Shown: piece after piece, positions 15,754 through 24,960 of the stretch
How positions within the stretch are numbered: position 1 is the stretch's first letter
Layout of the letters: each line of letters opens with the position of its first letter
Assembly: GCF_003194585.1 (NCBI RefSeq)
Contig: NZ_QHKZ01000004.1
Coordinates: 124,001-188,000 of the forward strand
DNA length: 64,000 bases
Source of the DNA: Nocardioides daejeonensis
Lineage (GTDB): Bacteria; Actinomycetota; Actinomycetes; Propionibacteriales; Nocardioidaceae
Direction: 5' to 3'
Position numbers and translations under genes: made by a program
Notes under the pieces: generated by a model
What the model was told of the DNA's origin: nothing
Seen by the model: only the letters and a program-made list of their open reading frames with translations
Databases searched by the model: none

Positions 15754-17988
15754 TTGAGCGGAAAGCGAAAGGCCTCTGCGGCCCGGAGCAAGGGGCCCGA
15801 GCAGCCGGCCTGGAAGCGCCGATTGATGAAGACCCTCAAGTGGGGCGGCATCACCGGACTGGTGCTCACCCTGCTCGGCGTGCTCACCTTCGTCATCCTC
15901 TATCGCTCGATCGACATCCCCGACCCGAACGCGGACTTCCAGACCGAGACGACCTACGTCTACTACGCCGACGGCAAGACGGAGCTCGGCCGCTACGCCA
16001 CCCAGAACCGCAACTCGATCCCGCTCTCGGAGATGCCGGACACGGTGAAGGACGCCGTGGTCACCGCCGAGGACCGCAGCTTCTGGACCAACCGCGGCAT
16101 CGACCCGAAGGGCATCCTGCGCGCCGCCTTCTCCAATGCCCAGGGCAACGACCGTCAGGGTGCGTCGACGATCACCCAGCAGTACGTGAAGATCCTGTAC
16201 CTGACCCAGGAGCAGAGCTACAAGCGGAAGATTCGCGAGGCGGTCGTCTCCCTCAAGCTGCACCGGCAGCAGAGCAAGGAGCAGATCCTCGAGGGCTACC
16301 TCAACACCATCTACTTCGGTCGCGGCGCCTACGGCATCGACGCCGCGGCCCAGGCCTACTTCGGGGTCCCCGCGAAGAAGCTGAACCTTCGCCAGAGCGC
16401 GGTGCTCGCCTCAGTCATCAACAACCCCACGCTCTTCGACCCGGCCAACGGCAAGGCGAACAAGAACGCGCTGCGCAGCCGCTTCCAGTGGATCCTCGGC
16501 AACATGGGCAAGAACGGCGACGTGAGCGCCGCGCAGGCCGAGAAGGCGGCCAAGCGGCTGCCGCCGTTCCCCACCATCAAGGCGGAGACGACGTACGGCG
16601 GCCAGAAGGGCCACGCCCTCACCATGATCCGCAAGGAGCTGCTGCGCCTCGGTTTCACCGACCAGGAGATCAACGGCGGCGGGCTCCGGGTGACGACCAC
16701 GCTCACCAAGAAGGCGATGGACGCCGCCTCTGCCGGGGTCGCCGAGAGCCGGCCGGAGGGGATCAAGGGGCTGCACATCGCCGCTGCGTCCGTCGAGCCG
16801 GGCACCGGGGCGCTCCGCGGCTTCTACGGCGGCCAGGACTACCTCCAGTCGCAGCTCAACTGGGCGGTCTCGGGCGGTCAGCCCGGCTCGACCTTCAAGG
16901 CGTTCGCACTCGCCGCCGGCATCTCGGCGGGCTACTCGCTCAAGGACACCTTCGAGGGCAACTCGCCCTTCGAGTTCGCTCCGGGGCAGAAGCCGGTCCG
17001 GAACCTGGGCGGCGGCGACGGCACCGACTACGGCCGGGTCAACCTGATCACCGCCACCGAAGACTCCATCAACACCGCCTTCGTCGACCTCACCATGGGG
17101 CTGCCCAACGGACCGAAGGACGTGCTCAAGATGGCCAAGGCCATGGGCATCCCCGGTGACGACGGCAGCCGCGGTCTCGACAATCTGCGTACCTCGCCCG
17201 GCCTGACCGCGAACCCCGGCATCGCGCTGGGGTCGGCGACGGTCAGCCCGATCAACATCGCCAACGGCTACGCCACGATCGCGAACGACGGCGTACGGGC
17301 CGACCTCTTCGTCATCGAGCGGGTCACCGACCGCAGTGGCGAGGTCAAGTACCAGCACAAGGTCACCGACAAGCGGGTGCTCGACGAGGACGTGAACGCC
17401 GACGTCTCCTACGCGCTGCAGCAGGTGGTGAAGGCCGGAAGCGGTACGACGGCCCGCGCGCTGGGTCGCCCGGCCGGCGGCAAGACCGGCACCGCCACCA
17501 ACGCCGAGGACCAGGTCTCCAGCTCCTGGTTCGTCGGCTACACCCCGCAGCTCGCCACCGCCGTGATGATGGTGCGCGGCACCGGCAACGAGTCGCTGGA
17601 GGAGGTCCTGCCGGGTTCCTACTACGGTGGCCGCTACCCAGCCGCGATGTGGACCTCGGTGATGTCCAAGGCGCTGGAGGGCGAGGAGGTGCTCCCGCTC
17701 CCCGACGCCGCCTGGACCGACGGTGAGGCACCCAACGAGGACCACGAGTACGTCCCGCCGCCGCCACCTCCGACCAACACGCCGAAGCCGCCGAAGGAGA
17801 CGAAGACCTCCAAGGAGCCGGAGCCGTCGGAGACGGCGACCGAGGAGCCGACCGACGAGCCCACGGTCGACCCGACGGACGAGCCCACGGTGGATCCGAC
17901 CGAGTCGTGCGGCCTGCTCGGCTGCCCGACGCCGACCGGCGGCGCCACACCTGCCCAGCGCAAGGTGCTGCCGCCGGGTCGTGACTGA
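15754..17988 (+). CDS. ponA: Bifunctional penicillin-binding protein (class A, PonA-like)
   Basis: A 744-residue peptidoglycan synthase. After a short basic cytoplasmic tail comes one membrane span (KWGGITGLVLTLLGVLTFVILY). The glycosyltransferase-51 domain has VTAEDRSFWTNRGIDPKGILRA and QGASTITQQYVK; the transpeptidase domain has GSTFKAF (catalytic SxxK), DSIN (SxN) and GGKTGTA. The C-terminus is a Pro/Thr/Glu-rich tail with repeated DEPTVDPT. TTG at 15754 is chosen for the AAGGA nine bases upstream and the match of the N-terminus to the family; an ATG at 15631 in frame would cover the padR divergent promoter. The gene downstream overlaps its end by eight bases. Confidence 0.94.
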   Translation: MSGKRKASAARSKGPEQPAWKRRLMKTLKWGGITGLVLTLLGVLTFVILYRSIDIPDPNADFQTETTYVYYADGKTELGRYATQNRNSIPLSEMPDTVKDAVVTAEDRSFWTNRGIDPKGILRAAFSNAQGNDRQGASTITQQYVKILYLTQEQSYKRKIREAVVSLKLHRQQSKEQILEGYLNTIYFGRGAYGIDAAAQAYFGVPAKKLNLRQSAVLASVINNPTLFDPANGKANKNALRSRFQWILGNMGKNGDVSAAQAEKAAKRLPPFPTIKAETTYGGQKGHALTMIRKELLRLGFTDQEINGGGLRVTTTLTKKAMDAASAGVAESRPEGIKGLHIAAASVEPGTGALRGFYGGQDYLQSQLNWAVSGGQPGSTFKAFALAAGISAGYSLKDTFEGNSPFEFAPGQKPVRNLGGGDGTDYGRVNLITATEDSINTAFVDLTMGLPNGPKDVLKMAKAMGIPGDDGSRGLDNLRTSPGLTANPGIALGSATVSPINIANGYATIANDGVRADLFVIERVTDRSGEVKYQHKVTDKRVLDEDVNADVSYALQQVVKAGSGTTARALGRPAGGKTGTATNAEDQVSSSWFVGYTPQLATAVMMVRGTGNESLEEVLPGSYYGGRYPAAMWTSVMSKALEGEEVLPLPDAAWTDGEAPNEDHEYVPPPPPPTNTPKPPKETKTSKEPEPSETATEEPTDEPTVDPTDEPTVDPTESCGLLGCPTPTGGATPAQRKVLPPGRD

Positions 17989-19468
17989 CACCACCGGGGC
18001 TGCAGCGTCCGACCGCCCGGCGGCCCCCACCCAGGAGGATCCGCTGGTCGCCTCGCTCAGTGAGGCGATCGGTGGGCCTGTCGGCGAGCGCGCCCGGCCG
18101 CACCGCTGGTGGACACCGGCCCGGGTGATCCTGGCGCTGGCGGCGCTCTGCTTCGTCCTGGGGATGGTGCAGAAGGCCCCCTGCTGGAGCGAGGACTGGT
18201 CCGACGGCCAGCAACGCTATGCGCGGATGTGCTACTCCGACATGCCCTACCTCTATGTGGGGCGGGGCTTCGCGGAGCTGAGCTGGCCCTACTCCGACGA
18301 CGACCAGACCCGGGCCCGCTACGAGGTGATGGAGTACCCGGTCGGGATCTCCTACTTCGCCTGGGCGGCGGCGTGGACCACCCAGGCCCTGCACGGGTTC
18401 CCCGACGTGGTGGCACGCGGATCGCGAGCGGTCGGCGACCTCAGCGCCGACCCCGACATCATCGCCGAGCGCACCGACTACGTGGCCGTCTCTGCCGTCC
18501 TGCTGGGCGCGGCGACGCTCGTCGCGACGTGGTTCCTGATCCGCACCCATCGTCGACGGCCCTGGGACGCGGCGCTCTTCGCGCTCTCACCGGTGCTGAT
18601 CCTCAACGGCTTGATCAACTGGGATCTGCTGGCGGTCGCTACCGTCGCCGGGGCGTTGTGGGCCTGGTCGCGGGACCGTCCCGTGCTGACCGGTCTGATG
18701 ATCGGAGTGGGTACGGCGACCAAGCTCTACCCGCTGTTCCTGCTCGGCGGGATCCTGGTGATCGCGCTGCGCCGGGGCGTGGGCCGAGCACATGCCGGCC
18801 GACGCCGACACGTGTGGGAGGCCTTCGCCCTCACCACCCTGGTCGCCGCGGCGAGCTGGTTGCTGGTGAACCTTCCGGCGATGGTCACCGGCTGGTCGGA
18901 GTGGAAGGTCTTCTGGACCTTCAACTCCGAGCGCGGTGGAGACCTGGGCAGCATCTGGCTGGTGCTCAACCAGGCCGGGCAGCAGATCACCGCTGATCAG
19001 ATCAACCTGGCCTCGTGGATCTTCTTCGGCTGCTGGTGCCTGGCCGTGCTCCTCCTCGGCATCGCCGCGCCCGAGGACCCGCGGCTGGCCCAGCTGGGCT
19101 TCCTGATCGTGGCCGGGTTCCTGCTGGTCAACAAGGTGTACTCGCCGCAGTACGTGCTCTGGCTGCTGCCGCTGGCGGTGCTCGCCCGACCGAGGTGGCG
19201 CGACCAGCTCATCTGGCAGGCGGGAGAGATCCTCTACTTCGCCTCGGTCTGGTGGTATCTCGGTGGCTATCTCCAGCCCGGATCGGGTGACCAGCCCGGG
19301 TTCTACTGGATCGCGATCGGCCTTCGCATCGCCTGTGAGCTCTACCTGATCGGCATCGTCGTGCGCGACATCCTGCGGCCCCGGCACGACGTCGTACGCC
19401 GCTACGAACCTGCCTGCCCTCCCGGTCAGCTTCCGCAAGATCGCCACAAAGCGGACGTTCTCGGATAA
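17981..19468 (+). CDS. GT87-type (DUF2029) integral membrane glycosyltransferase-like protein
   Basis: A 495-residue polytopic membrane protein with roughly ten hydrophobic helices, corresponding by position to mycobacterial Rv0051. An early loop holds KAPCWSEDWSDGQQRYARMCYSDMPYLYVGRG, and later come YEVMEYPVGISYF, SPVLILNGLINWDLLAVA and VGTATKLYPLFLLGGI, the usual blocks of polyprenol-phosphate-sugar dependent GT87 mannosyltransferases. The sugar and acceptor are unknown. The GTG overlaps the PBP stop by eight bases, so the two are one operon and both probably act in envelope assembly. Confidence 0.88.
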   Translation: MTDTTGAAASDRPAAPTQEDPLVASLSEAIGGPVGERARPHRWWTPARVILALAALCFVLGMVQKAPCWSEDWSDGQQRYARMCYSDMPYLYVGRGFAELSWPYSDDDQTRARYEVMEYPVGISYFAWAAAWTTQALHGFPDVVARGSRAVGDLSADPDIIAERTDYVAVSAVLLGAATLVATWFLIRTHRRRPWDAALFALSPVLILNGLINWDLLAVATVAGALWAWSRDRPVLTGLMIGVGTATKLYPLFLLGGILVIALRRGVGRAHAGRRRHVWEAFALTTLVAAASWLLVNLPAMVTGWSEWKVFWTFNSERGGDLGSIWLVLNQAGQQITADQINLASWIFFGCWCLAVLLLGIAAPEDPRLAQLGFLIVAGFLLVNKVYSPQYVLWLLPLAVLARPRWRDQLIWQAGEILYFASVWWYLGGYLQPGSGDQPGFYWIAIGLRIACELYLIGIVVRDILRPRHDVVRRYEPACPPGQLPQDRHKADVLG

Positions 19469-19479
19469 GACTGCAGGGT

Positions 19480-20118
19480 GTGAGCCTCACTCTGCCGGCC
19501 CCGCGCCCGGTCAAGCCGGCGCTGCTGCCGCTCGTGCTCGTCTGCGTCTGCGTGCTTGCGACCATGATCACCTGGGCCTTCCGCTCGATGCGTGCCGTGA
19601 TGGCGGTCGGCGGCTCCTGCGCGGACGGCGGACCCTACGTGTCGGCGCAGCCCTGCCCGGACGGCGCCTGGATGATCGGGGTGGCGATCCCGGTCTCACT
19701 GCTCGCCTGCATCATTGGTACGGGGATCGCCATGGCCGCCGGTGCCCGCGAGCTGTTCTCGCTCCTGTGGGGCGGCCTCTTCGGTGCGCTGGGCTGGAAC
19801 TTCATCGACTCCGGCATCCGCGGCAGCGGTGGGGACAAGATCGGCGGCTACCTGCTGGGCGGGATGTTCTGGTTGATGGCGCTGCCGGCGGTCCTGTTCT
19901 TCCTCGGTCTGCCGTCCATCAAGGCAGCGGTCCGTGCGCGGCGTCCCCAGCCCGCGCCGACCGACCTCGAGACGCTCAAGCTCGCCGCTGCCGGCGTACG
20001 GCCGCCGTCGGCCGCTTCCGCCGTGCTGCGCGACTACAGCTTCCTGCTTGTCTATCTCGTCGTCGGCGCGGCCGGTGTCTGGCTGGGCTGGTGGAGCTGG
20101 GGCGAGATCGTCGGCTGA
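19480..20118 (+). CDS. Conserved four-span membrane protein of unknown function
   Basis: A 212-residue protein with four hydrophobic helices: near residues 14-34, 63-90 (after a short CxDGGPYVSAQPCPDG loop with two Cys outside the membrane), 125-145 and 190-210. It follows the GT87 gene by 11 bp on the same strand and is probably the last gene of that operon. The GTG at 19480 has a weak upstream TGCAGGG. No family with a known role was recognised. Confidence 0.8.
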   Translation: MSLTLPAPRPVKPALLPLVLVCVCVLATMITWAFRSMRAVMAVGGSCADGGPYVSAQPCPDGAWMIGVAIPVSLLACIIGTGIAMAAGARELFSLLWGGLFGALGWNFIDSGIRGSGGDKIGGYLLGGMFWLMALPAVLFFLGLPSIKAAVRARRPQPAPTDLETLKLAAAGVRPPSAASAVLRDYSFLLVYLVVGAAGVWLGWWSWGEIVG

Positions 20119-20153
20119 GGACCACGACCGGTCGTCGAGTGCTGCCGCGAGGG

Positions 20154-21200
20154 TCAGTCGAAGACGACGCGGTCGAAGGTGGTGGCGGTGAAGCGCACGC
20201 GCACGTCCACCTCGTCGCCGACGACGGGCACGGTGGAGCCGCTGGGCAGGAAGAGCATCGAAGCCTGCATGTGGGGTGGCTCGGCGAAGAGCCGCTGCTT
20301 GCCGCCGATGCTGAACGGCGAGCGCACGAAGCCCGCTGCGTCCAGGCCGCCCCTGGCGATCGCGCCGGCCCGGGCCTTGATCGTGCTGGCGCCGGTGGGC
20401 GCCTCGAGCCCGATGCCGTGCGCCGTACCGCCGCTGACAACGACGAGGGTGCCGTCCTTGGGAGCGGAGCGACCGCGGTAGCCGAAGACCTCGCCGCGGG
20501 TCACCGGATGGACGTCGAGCACGGTCGCCCGTACCCGGAGCGCACCTCGGTCGCCGAGCCAGAGGTCGGTGCCGATCCGTGGCCGGAAGGTGTAGTCCGG
20601 CCAGGAGCGGGCCAGCTCGGCGAGCTCGTGGTCGGTGAGGTGGGAGACCCAGATCGTGTGCGTGGGCAGGTCTGCGGCAACCACATCCGTCATCAGCCGT
20701 TGCACCTCGGAGAGATGGGAGGCGCCTCCCATCGGCAGATGCAGCGCGACGCCCTCGAGTCGGGCGTCAGGATGGGCGGCGAGCGTCGCCCCGGCCTCGC
20801 GCAGGCCGGCCGCGGAGAAGCCGTGACGCATCATCGAGGTCATCCGCTCCAGCACGAAGCGGGCGTCGGGGTCGCGCTGCAGAAGCGCTGGCAGGTCGTC
20901 GATGCGCCCGATGGTGTGCACCACCCGCGGATCGGGCTCCTGCGCCGCCGCGCCGAACGGCCGCCACGGGGTGAGCACCAGAAGCGCCCCAGGGAAGAGG
21001 TCGCGGACCGCCGGCAGCTCGTCGTAGGTGCCGACGGCGAGGGTGTCGACGCCGAGCCGGCGCGCCTCCTCGGCGAGGCGGGCATTGCCGAGGCCGTAGC
21101 CGTTGCCCTTCGCGACGGGGACCACGGTCGGCGCCCGACCCAAGGTGAGGTGCTGGTTGCCGCGGAACCGGGCGCTGTCGACGTAGAGGGTGAGGCTCAT
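20154..21200 (-). CDS. Alanine racemase-like PLP enzyme
   Basis: A 348-residue protein with the fold-type III barrel signature VVPVAKGNGYGLG; Lys31 is the PLP lysine of alanine racemases (VVKANAYG). Further blocks are LEGVALHLPMGG, PRIGTDLWLGDRGALRVRATVLDVHPV and GYRGRSAPKDGTLVVVSGG. It is shorter and more divergent than canonical Alr, so its substrate is uncertain. It follows femX by seven bases and probably shares its transcript. Pairing of such a racemase-like protein with a FemAB ligase is also found in Streptomyces near the rpsF block, which points to peptidoglycan cross-bridge precursors. Confidence 0.82.
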   Translation of the reverse strand: MSLTLYVDSARFRGNQHLTLGRAPTVVPVAKGNGYGLGNARLAEEARRLGVDTLAVGTYDELPAVRDLFPGALLVLTPWRPFGAAAQEPDPRVVHTIGRIDDLPALLQRDPDARFVLERMTSMMRHGFSAAGLREAGATLAAHPDARLEGVALHLPMGGASHLSEVQRLMTDVVAADLPTHTIWVSHLTDHELAELARSWPDYTFRPRIGTDLWLGDRGALRVRATVLDVHPVTRGEVFGYRGRSAPKDGTLVVVSGGTAHGIGLEAPTGASTIKARAGAIARGGLDAAGFVRSPFSIGGKQRLFAEPPHMQASMLFLPSGSTVPVVGDEVDVRVRFTATTFDRVVFD

Positions 21201-21207
21201 GGTGACG

Positions 21208-22455
21208 TCACCTCCGCTCCATGTAGAGCGTGAACGCCTTGTAGAGCGCGCGGTTGATCGGCAGGTCCCACTCGCCGGCGTACTCGACGGCCTCGCCCCC
21301 CGTGCCGACCTTGAACTGGATCAGCCCGACGTGTGCGTCGTCGGCATCCAGGGTGTCCGTGATGCCGCGGAGGTCGTAGACGTCGGCACCCGCCTCCAGG
21401 GCATCGACGATCATGCGCCACTGCACGGCGTTGGAGCCGCGTACCTCGCGCTTCTCGGTGGAGGAGGCGCCGTAGGAGTACCAGGCGTGGCCGCCGACGC
21501 GGATCCACAGGGTGCTCGCCACGAGATCGCCCTCGTGGTGGGCCAGGTAGAGCCGGAGCTCGCTCAGGTCGCCGGCGCCGTTGAGGGCGGCGTACATCGT
21601 CTGGAAGTAGGAGAGCGGGCGCGGGGTGAAGTGGTCGCGCTCAGCGGTGTGGACGTAGAGACGGTGGAACGCCGCCAGGTCGTCGGCGCCGCCCACCGTC
21701 ACGACGACGCCGGACTTCTCGGCCTTCTTGATATTGCGACGCCAGAGCTGGTTCATGCCCTTGAGCACCTCGTCCGCGCTGCGCGGACGGCTGTCCCCGC
21801 TGGTCGGGCTGTCTCCGGGGGTCGGGCTGTCTCCGGTGGGCGGGTTGTCTCCGGGGGTCGGGTTGTCCCCGGTGGTCGAGCTTGTCGAGACCCGCAGCGG
21901 GATCACGAAGTTGTACTGCGGCTGCCCGGCGGCGAAGCCACCCTCGGCGACCAGGTGGCGCCATCCCAGGGCGTTGAGCTGACTGACGGCCCGCGCTCCC
22001 TCGACGCTGCGCTCGGTCGGCGGCAGTTCGGTGAGCCGGCGCACCGACTCGTCGGCGATGCCGGCCTTGACCTGTGCTGCCGACCAGCGTCCGGTGATCA
22101 CGGGCGGCCCCATCCGTACGGCGAACGCACCGCGCCGCTTCAGGTGCCTGACCATCGGGTCGAGCCACGAGGCGAGATCGTCGGCGGCCCAGTCCAGCAC
22201 CGGGCCCTCCGGCAGGTAGGCGAGGTAGCGCTTGACCTTCGGCAGTTGGCGGTAGAGCACCAGTGCGGCACCCACCGTGGCGCCGTCGCGCTCCCAGAGC
22301 AGGGACTCGCTGCGCCACTCGGACTTCACCGAGGCCCAGGCCGGGGTCTGCAGGAAGCTCGCCGAACGACGGGTACGCAGGAACGCCTCATGCTCCGCGG
22401 TCGTCGCCGTACGGACGGTCAGCGGGGCGGCGGTGGTGGGGGAAGACACGGCCAC
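21208..22455 (-). CDS. femX: FemABX peptidyltransferase with an internal repeat insertion
   Basis: A 415-residue enzyme of the Fem family, which attaches the first cross-bridge amino acid to lipid II using aminoacyl-tRNA. The two GNAT-like halves are visible: SFLQTPAWASVKSEWRSE and RYLAYLPEGPVLDW in the first, and LWRRNIKKAEKSGVVV, LYLAHHEGDLVASTLWIRVGG, YSYGASSTEKREVRGSNAVQWRMI and DLRGI in the second. Between FVIPLRVS and SADEVLKGMN, just before the coiled-coil arm, five copies of a six-residue GDNPTP-type unit are inserted. GTG at 22455 or 22449 are both possible starts. It lies in an operon nfo-femX-alr. Confidence 0.9.
   Translation of the reverse strand: MAVSSPTTAAPLTVRTATTAEHEAFLRTRRSASFLQTPAWASVKSEWRSESLLWERDGATVGAALVLYRQLPKVKRYLAYLPEGPVLDWAADDLASWLDPMVRHLKRRGAFAVRMGPPVITGRWSAAQVKAGIADESVRRLTELPPTERSVEGARAVSQLNALGWRHLVAEGGFAAGQPQYNFVIPLRVSTSSTTGDNPTPGDNPPTGDSPTPGDSPTSGDSRPRSADEVLKGMNQLWRRNIKKAEKSGVVVTVGGADDLAAFHRLYVHTAERDHFTPRPLSYFQTMYAALNGAGDLSELRLYLAHHEGDLVASTLWIRVGGHAWYSYGASSTEKREVRGSNAVQWRMIVDALEAGADVYDLRGITDTLDADDAHVGLIQFKVGTGGEAVEYAGEWDLPINRALYKAFTLYMERR
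21789..21892 (-). repeat. 18-bp tandem repeat (five copies) plus dispersed element inside femX
   Basis: Units of 18 bp start at 21789, 21807, 21825, 21843 and 21861 (for example GGCTGTCTCCGGGGGTCG) and translate in frame into five six-residue units. At 21871-21892 the array runs into GGTGGTCGAGCTTGTCGAGA, which is the same dispersed element found between genes at 26321-26360 and in part at 28862-28891. Confidence 0.92.
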
Positions 22456-22481
22456 GAGGCTACCCGCGGGCCGGCTCCGGG

Positions 22482-23288
22482 TCAGAGCCGCTCGCGGAGC
22501 CAGGCGAAGTCGTCCCTGTGTTCTGCGGCACCGCCGGGCGTCTCGCAGACGACCGGCGCCCCGGCGTCGCGGATCACCGCGGCGAGGAGGTCGGCGTCGA
22601 TGCGGCCGTTGCCGAAGTTGGCGTGCCGGTCGGCGCCCGAGTCGAAGTCGTCGCGGCTGTCGTTGGCATGCACCAGGTCGATCCGGCCGGTGATGGCGCG
22701 GACGTCGTCGACCACGGTCTCCAGCGCGTTGCCGCCCGCATGGGCGTGGCAGGTGTCGAGGCAGAAGCCCACGTTGTCTGCACCCTCGGCGGTGGAGATC
22801 GCCTCCCAGACGCGGGCGATCCGGTCGAGCCGCCGGGTCATGGCGTGGTCGCCACCGGCGGTGTTCTCGATCAGCACCGGCAGCTTGAGGTCGGTCGCCT
22901 CGATCGCCTTGCGCCAGTTGTCGAAGCCCTTCTCGATCAGCTCGGGATCGTCGGCCGCCTTGTCGACGTGACCGCCGTGCACCACCAGCCCGGCGGCGCC
23001 GATCTCGGCCGCGGCGTCGACGTGCTGCTGGAGAAGCTTGCGTGACGGGATCCGGATCCTGTTGTTCGTCGTCGCCACGTTGATGATGTAGGGAGCGTGC
23101 ACATAGATGGTGACTCCCGCTGCCTCCGCGTCGGTGCGCAGCCCCTCCGCGCCGCCGGCGTACTCCACGACCGGTCCCTTGTAGCTCTGCGGGCTGCCCA
23201 GGAACATCTGGATCACGCTGGTGCCGCGGGCAGCGGCCTCGGCGATCGGGTCGGCCTGGTCGACGTGGGCTCCGATGACGACGCTCAT
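22482..23288 (-). CDS. nfo: Endonuclease IV (AP endonuclease family 2)
   Basis: A 268-residue Zn-dependent nuclease of the TIM-barrel type that nicks DNA at abasic sites in base-excision repair. Zn-ligand regions are visible: [78 protein letters not shown] and VVCETPGG. Length and motif order fit the family. It is the first gene of the nfo-femX-alr cluster, 26 bp before femX. Confidence 0.93.
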   Translation of the reverse strand: MSVVIGAHVDQADPIAEAAARGTSVIQMFLGSPQSYKGPVVEYAGGAEGLRTDAEAAGVTIYVHAPYIINVATTNNRIRIPSRKLLQQHVDAAAEIGAAGLVVHGGHVDKAADDPELIEKGFDNWRKAIEATDLKLPVLIENTAGGDHAMTRRLDRIARVWEAISTAEGADNVGFCLDTCHAHAGGNALETVVDDVRAITGRIDLVHANDSRDDFDSGADRHANFGNGRIDADLLAAVIRDAGAPVVCETPGGAAEHRDDFAWLRERL

Positions 23289-23328
23289 GGCCCCATCGTG
23301 TCAGGTAGCTGCGCGGTGTTCTCCCCGG

Positions 23329-23424
23329 ACGTCCTGCGATGTGGTGCCTAGAGCGACCAACAGGCAGGACGTTGTGGCGGATGTCCTGCGAAGCGGTGGC
23401 GGGAACCACCAGTAGGCAGGACGT
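23329..23424. repeat. Two tandem 52-bp hairpin units
   Basis: ACGTCCTGC (23329-23337) pairs with GCAGGACGT (23364-23372), and ATGTCCTGC (23381-23389) pairs with GCAGGACGT (23416-23424) with one G-T pair. The two hairpins are 52 bp apart and their loops are related (GCGATGTGGTGCC versus GCGAAGCGGTGGC). They fill the 177-bp gap between the threonine dehydratase stop and the nfo start. They could serve as a terminator for the upstream gene or be a mobile palindromic repeat. Confidence 0.75.
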
Positions 23425-23465
23425 CCGGCGGGCGCTGGGCCTGAGACCAAGGTGCTCAGCAGGAG

Positions 23466-24863
23466 TCAGCCGAGGGCGCGGAGCAGGACCTCGGCGTCAC
23501 AGTTGCCGCCGGTGTGCACGATGGCGACGCGTCGACCCGCGAGTCGCTCGCGCTCGGCGAGCGCGCCGGCCAGCGCCAGGGAGCCCGCTGGCTCGGCGAG
23601 GTTGTGGGTGGCGGCGTACATCTCGCGCATCGCGGCGGCCGCCTGCTCCTCGCTCACCTCGACGATCCGGGAGGCGCCGGCCCGGATGACGGCGCACGCG
23701 CCCGGGTCCGGGACCCGACAGGCGACACCGTCGACGAAGGTGTCGGCGCGCTCGGTGGCAACCGGGCGCCCGGCGGCGAAGGAGAGTGCCTGGGCGGGCG
23801 CGCCGGCGGCCACGACCCCGACCACCTCGGTGGCGAGCCCGAGCAGGTCACGGACGTTGATCTGGGCAGCGATCCCGGAGCCCATCCCGACCGGCACATA
23901 GACCACGTCGATGCCCTGCACCTGCTCGTGCAGCTCGGCGGCCAGCGTGGCGACGCCCTCCACCAGCCAGGGATGGAACGCCGGCACCACGGTCAGCCCC
24001 TCGGCCGCCGCCAGCTCTTGGCTGTGCTCCAACGCGGCCTGGAAGTCGTGACCATGCACCACGACGCGGGCACCGAGAGCGGCCATCGCGGCGCTCTTGT
24101 CGGGACTGTTGCACTCCGGGACGACGATGGTGACGGGCACGCCGTAGGCGCGGCCGGCGTACGCCAGGCTCTGGCCGTGGTTGCCGCGGGTGGCACTGAC
24201 GAGCCCGGCCGGTCGCGCACCGTGCACCCGGAGCCGCTCCAGGTAGTTCAGACCGCCGCGCACCTTGAACGCCCCCACCGGGGTGTGGTTCTCGTGCTTC
24301 ACCCACAGCTCGGTGCCGAGCCGCTGCTCGAGCAACGGCCAGCGGTACGTCGGCGTGGCCGGCACGTGCCGGGCGACGACCGAGCGCGCGTACGTCAGGG
24401 AGGCCGCGGTGATCAGCGGACCGGCCGTCGCCGGGGCGGCCTGCGCACCGGAGGGTGCGCCCGGGGGTGCGCCGGAGCCGCTACCTGGTTGCGGGGCCGC
24501 GGTGGGTGGCACGGGTGGCGGGACGGGGGACGGGACGGCCTGAGCGGTCACCTCGCCGGGCACCGCGGGGATCGTCGACGCCCGGATCTGTGCCAGCGTC
24601 AGCGGTACGTCGGCGAGTGCGGTGGCGCCGATGCTGACCTGCTCGATGAGCTGCTTGAGCTGCAGGAAGCGCCCCGTGGCGACCGGGTTGCCGATCCGCG
24701 CCCGGGTACCGGTGACGAGCGCCGCGAGCATGGGCTCGGAGATGCCCAGCAGGCCAGGCAGCTCTCCTGCAGGCACGCCCAACACCGACTGCGCCCCGGA
24801 GGCGACCGCTGCGACGGTCGCACCGTAGGCGCTGTATTGCTGAGTGAGGGCGTCTTCTGTCAC
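23466..24863 (-). CDS. Helix-turn-helix / threonine dehydratase-like fusion protein
   Basis: A 465-residue protein with two parts. Residues 1-100 are small and helical, and LLGISEPMLAALVTGTRARIG (39-59) looks like the Xre-type recognition region of small actinobacterial DNA-binding proteins. A Pro/Gly/Ala-rich linker follows (101-150). Residues about 150-465 are a fold-type II PLP enzyme: ENHTPVGAFKVRGG (Lys200), SATRGNHGQSLAYAG, VPECNSPDKSAAMAALGA, VPVGMGSGIAAQ and HTGGNCDAEVL, which fits threonine/serine dehydratases. The GTG at 24863 begins a continuous frame with no stop between parts. An internal start for the enzyme alone cannot be excluded. Confidence 0.82.
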   Translation of the reverse strand: MTEDALTQQYSAYGATVAAVASGAQSVLGVPAGELPGLLGISEPMLAALVTGTRARIGNPVATGRFLQLKQLIEQVSIGATALADVPLTLAQIRASTIPAVPGEVTAQAVPSPVPPPVPPTAAPQPGSGSGAPPGAPSGAQAAPATAGPLITAASLTYARSVVARHVPATPTYRWPLLEQRLGTELWVKHENHTPVGAFKVRGGLNYLERLRVHGARPAGLVSATRGNHGQSLAYAGRAYGVPVTIVVPECNSPDKSAAMAALGARVVVHGHDFQAALEHSQELAAAEGLTVVPAFHPWLVEGVATLAAELHEQVQGIDVVYVPVGMGSGIAAQINVRDLLGLATEVVGVVAAGAPAQALSFAAGRPVATERADTFVDGVACRVPDPGACAVIRAGASRIVEVSEEQAAAAMREMYAATHNLAEPAGSLALAGALAERERLAGRRVAIVHTGGNCDAEVLLRALG

Positions 24864-24960
24864 CGGAACCTGTCGGCTGGGGGTCGGTGCTCCGATCGTA
24901 TCCGTGCCTCCCGACGCCGCACCCGACTGTCGCGTTTGATCGTCGAGCCCGCATGGGAAG

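Noticed and set aside
21208..23409. One 733-residue frame covering femX and the endonuclease IV region
   Set aside because: The first 310 residues are antisense-like, repeat-rich shadow of nfo; the Fem domain starts at the GTG near 22455.
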